The notes beneath the pieces were generated by a model. The model searched no databases. It was given only the letters and a program-made list of their open reading frames with translations, and had not been told where the DNA came from. Shown piece by piece: positions 61,883 through 64,000 of a DNA stretch of 64,000 nucleotides. This DNA is from Pseudomonas azotoformans. GTDB taxonomy: Bacteria > Pseudomonadota > Gammaproteobacteria > Pseudomonadales > Pseudomonadaceae. How positions within the stretch are numbered: the first letter of the stretch is position 1; the number at the start of each line of letters is the position of its first letter. The stretch is taken from assembly GCF_900103345.1 (NCBI RefSeq), contig NZ_LT629702.1:6363501-6427500 (forward strand). The letters are read 5' to 3'. Both the position numbers and the translations under genes were made by a program.

Positions 61883-62788
61883 ATGGATCGTCTTCAAGCA
61901 ATGCGCGTGTTTGTCACCGTGGTGGACCTGGGCAGCCAGTCCGCCGCCGCCGATCATCTGGACCTGTCGCGCCCGGTGGTGTCGCGCTACCTGGCCGAGC
62001 TGGAGGACTGGGTCGGCGCACGTCTGCTGCACCGCACCACGCGCAAGCTCAGCCTCACGGCAGCGGGCGGTGAAACCCTGCCGCGCTGTCGACAATTGCT
62101 GGAGCTGTGCTGCGATATGCAGGCCGCCGTCAGCGAGCCCGATGACGCGCCCCGTGGCCTGCTGCGCCTGAGCGTCAGCACCTCGTTCGGCCAGGCGCAA
62201 TTGGCCGAGGCCATCGCCGAGTACGTCAAGCGTTACCCGTTGGTGACCGTCGACCTGCAAATGCTCGATCGTACGGTGAACCTGGTGGATGAGCGCATCG
62301 ACCTGGCCATTCGCACCAGCAACGACCTGGACCCCAACCTCATCGCCCGGCGCCTGACCCTGTGCCGTTCGGTGGTATGCGCCTCGCCGGCGTATCTGCT
62401 GGCGCATCCAGCGCCGCAGAAAGTCGAAGACCTGGCCGGGCACAACTGCCTCACCCATTCCTATTTCGGCAAGAGCCTGTGGCATTTCGAAGAGCGGGGC
62501 GAGCATGTCTCGGTGCCCATCACCGGCAATATCACGTCCAACGAGGCCAGCACCTTGTTGCGTGTGACGCTGGCCGGGGCCGGCGTGGCGATGCTGCCCA
62601 CTTACCAGGCCGGCGATTACATCCGCCGGGGTGAACTGGTGCGCCTGCTGCCCGACGCCGAGCCCCGGCAGATGAACATCTACGCGGTGTACGCCTCGCG
62701 CAAGCACATGCCGTCGGCGCTGCGCAGCCTGTTGGATTTTCTGGTGCTGAGGTTTCCGGAGGAGCCTGCGTGGGACGTTGGTCTGTAG
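61883..62788 (+). CDS. LysR-family regulator divergent from the MBL gene
   Basis: 301 residues. The start 'MDRLQAMRVFVTVVDLGSQS' and 'AAADHLDLSRPVVSRYLAEL' place it in the CrgA/DsdC-like LysR group common next to oxidoreductases. About 104 bases separate it from the MBL start, so a shared control region is likely. It probably regulates the MBL and NAD(P)-binding genes. Confidence 0.87.
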   Translation: MDRLQAMRVFVTVVDLGSQSAAADHLDLSRPVVSRYLAELEDWVGARLLHRTTRKLSLTAAGGETLPRCRQLLELCCDMQAAVSEPDDAPRGLLRLSVSTSFGQAQLAEAIAEYVKRYPLVTVDLQMLDRTVNLVDERIDLAIRTSNDLDPNLIARRLTLCRSVVCASPAYLLAHPAPQKVEDLAGHNCLTHSYFGKSLWHFEERGEHVSVPITGNITSNEASTLLRVTLAGAGVAMLPTYQAGDYIRRGELVRLLPDAEPRQMNIYAVYASRKHMPSALRSLLDFLVLRFPEEPAWDVGL

Positions 62789-62886
62789 GGCGACATAAAC
62801 CTGTTGAATGTCGTCCGATAATGGCAACTCGCCCTGGTTGACCTATGCTTTAAACAGCACCGTTTAGATCCGCAGAGGTCTGTGCC

Positions 62887-63063
62887 ATGAGCATTAAAAC
62901 CAGAAAGTACCTGATGATTGTCACCCTGTGCGCCATCGCCAGCGCGCTTTACGGGACCGCTGCTTACCGTGTTGAACTGACCCGCATGCAGCCGACCTTT
63001 GCGATCAGCTGCCATCAGGACCAATGCGTACCCCATACCGGCAGTTTCAGTGCGCTCAGGTAA
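62887..63063 (+). CDS. Small single-pass membrane protein with a CHQDQC motif
   Basis: 58 residues, too short for usual gene-calling cut-offs. GCAGAGGTCTGTGCC precedes the ATG. A basic start (MSIKTRKY) leads into one hydrophobic helix ('LMIVTLCAIASALYGTAAY'), then a short outer segment with two Cys in 'AISCHQDQCVPHTG'. The spacing suggests a disulfide or a metal site with the nearby His residues. Its stop overlaps the 3' end of the convergent AraC gene by 8 bases. I do not recognise it. Confidence 0.55.
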   Translation: MSIKTRKYLMIVTLCAIASALYGTAAYRVELTRMQPTFAISCHQDQCVPHTGSFSALR

Positions 63064-63934
63064 CCGGCTGTTCAGCCTTGAGTTGCTCACGAAACGCCTT
63101 GGGTGAGAACCCGACCCGGCGGCGGAACAGCCGCGAGAAATTGGTCGGGTCGGAAAAACCCAGCACTTCTGACATTTCATTGATGGTCATGCTGGTGTAC
63201 GTCAGCAGGCGCTTGGCTTCCAGCAATTGGCGGTCGTGCATGATCTGCAGCGCAGGCTGCCCACCCAATTCCCGACAGGTGCCGTTCAGGTGTGAGACCG
63301 AGATGCCCAGCTTGTGGGCCAAGTCTTCGATTTTCGGGTGTTCGCGGTAATGCTGTTCCACCAATTGGGTAAAGCGGCGGAAGTATTCACGCCCCCTCGG
63401 CGCGCGTGGGTGGCGCTTCTGGATAGCCTGGCGGCTGATCCACACCAGCAATACGCTGACCAGCGCGTGCATCATCATGTCCCGGGCTGGTTGTTCGTCG
63501 GCGTATTCATCCTGCAAGCGGGCGAACTGGCTGTTCAGGTAATCACTGTCCTTGCCTGCCGGGTAACTGCCCAGGGACTGCAAACCGTCCACCGTCGCCC
63601 CCAGTTGTGCCTGCAGGTGGCTGACCAGCGGCGCGGCGAGGGTTACTACGTAGCCTTCGACATCCTCGGGAAACCGAAAACCGTGCACGCACAGTGGCGG
63701 CAGGACTTGTAGCGTCGATTCGTGCAGCGTGCTGCGCTGGCCTTCGATTTCCAGTTGTGCCTGGCCTTTATGCACATACAGCAACTGGCACAGATCCGCG
63801 TGCCGGTGGGGCTGGATTTCCCACTGGTATTCCCTGCTGCGTCGGGAAATGGTTTCGCAGTGCAACAAATCGGGGGTTGGCCATTGCTGGTGTTCCCCGT
63901 AAAGCTTGAAGACCGGAATCGCGGTTTTGGTCAT
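63056..63934 (-). CDS. AraC-family regulator, PobR-like
   Basis: 292 residues from the ATG at 63934; a longer form to 63979 is possible. An N-terminal cupin-like domain ('EIQPHRHADLCQLLYVHKGQ') is followed by two helix-turn-helix units ('LAHKLGISVSHLNGTCRELG' and 'NEMSEVLGFSDPTNFSRLFR'). The N-terminus resembles Pseudomonas PobR, the activator of p-hydroxybenzoate hydroxylase. The pobA gene would then lie divergently just beyond the window; the last 66 bases hold only the intergenic start. Confidence 0.82.
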   Translation of the reverse strand: MTKTAIPVFKLYGEHQQWPTPDLLHCETISRRSREYQWEIQPHRHADLCQLLYVHKGQAQLEIEGQRSTLHESTLQVLPPLCVHGFRFPEDVEGYVVTLAAPLVSHLQAQLGATVDGLQSLGSYPAGKDSDYLNSQFARLQDEYADEQPARDMMMHALVSVLLVWISRQAIQKRHPRAPRGREYFRRFTQLVEQHYREHPKIEDLAHKLGISVSHLNGTCRELGGQPALQIMHDRQLLEAKRLLTYTSMTINEMSEVLGFSDPTNFSRLFRRRVGFSPKAFREQLKAEQPVT

Positions 63935-64000
63935 GGTTTCAATCCGATACCCAGGAGAGTGGTGCGGTAATCGCCCCAATTGGCAAAAAGCGCAGGCTTT

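Noticed and set aside
1..64000. CRISPR arrays, insertion sequences and prophage
   Set aside because: No regularly spaced direct repeats, transposase or integrase motifs, or phage structural genes were seen; the repeats found are REP elements.

Overview
The window is a high-GC Gammaproteobacterial chromosome segment, most likely from the Pseudomonas fluorescens group. Three things support this. The algU-mucA-mucB-mucD, tctD-tctE-opdH and dapA-bamC-purC blocks have Pseudomonas gene content and order. Five Pseudomonas-type REP doublets (REPIN-like) lie between genes. Many catabolic leaders carry AAnAAnAA motifs of the Crc/Hfq type next to the ribosome binding site. No phage, insertion sequence or CRISPR array was seen.

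Region 1 (1-7443) is a surface or exported-protein island. It holds the 3' part of a large Ig-like repeat protein, a pertactin-type autotransporter, and a 1169-residue protein, AT-rich for this genome, that ends in a seven-repeat YVTN propeller. Region 2 (7600-15337) is a tricarboxylate uptake system: porin opdH, transporter tctCBA, an AbrB-like membrane protein, and the divergent regulators tctD-tctE. Region 3 (15338-23911) holds an HDOD protein, ygfZ, sdhE-ygfX, nadB and the envelope-stress/alginate operon algU-mucA-mucB-mucD. The operon has two AlgU-type promoters and no mucC. Region 4 (23924-31835) is core housekeeping: a BepA-like protease, a TusA-like protein, a PerM-like protein, bcp, gcvR, dapA, bamC, an MBL hydrolase, purC and tRNA-Ser(CGA).

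Region 5 (31954-42064) is accessory. A MntA/HepT (type VII) toxin-antitoxin pair sits just after the tRNA. It is followed by an MFS exporter, a cold-shock protein beside a degenerate cold-shock-like paralogue, and a membrane-anchored propeller. Next comes a tightly coupled six-gene signalling operon: RsbR-, RsbS- and RsbT-like proteins, an ATPase/SpoIIE-type phosphatase fusion, a soluble histidine kinase and a hybrid kinase. This stressosome-like module wired to two-component proteins is the most interesting system in the window. A ParDE pair lies upstream of it.

Region 6 (42398-64000) is a run of catabolic islands, each with its own regulator. They are: a LysR gene with a periplasmic ModA-like protein (candidate aconitate isomerase) and an MHS-family symporter; a GntR-SDR-BKACE-SMP30-MFS-MFS-LysR cluster of unknown substrate; a CHMI-like tautomerase; a LysR gene beside a CynX-type transporter; a 2-ketoarginine-decarboxylase-like enzyme with an aldehyde dehydrogenase and a LysR gene; and a periplasmic MBL protein with an NAD(P)-binding protein and a LysR gene. 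The window ends with a small Cys-containing membrane protein and an AraC-type regulator resembling PobR.
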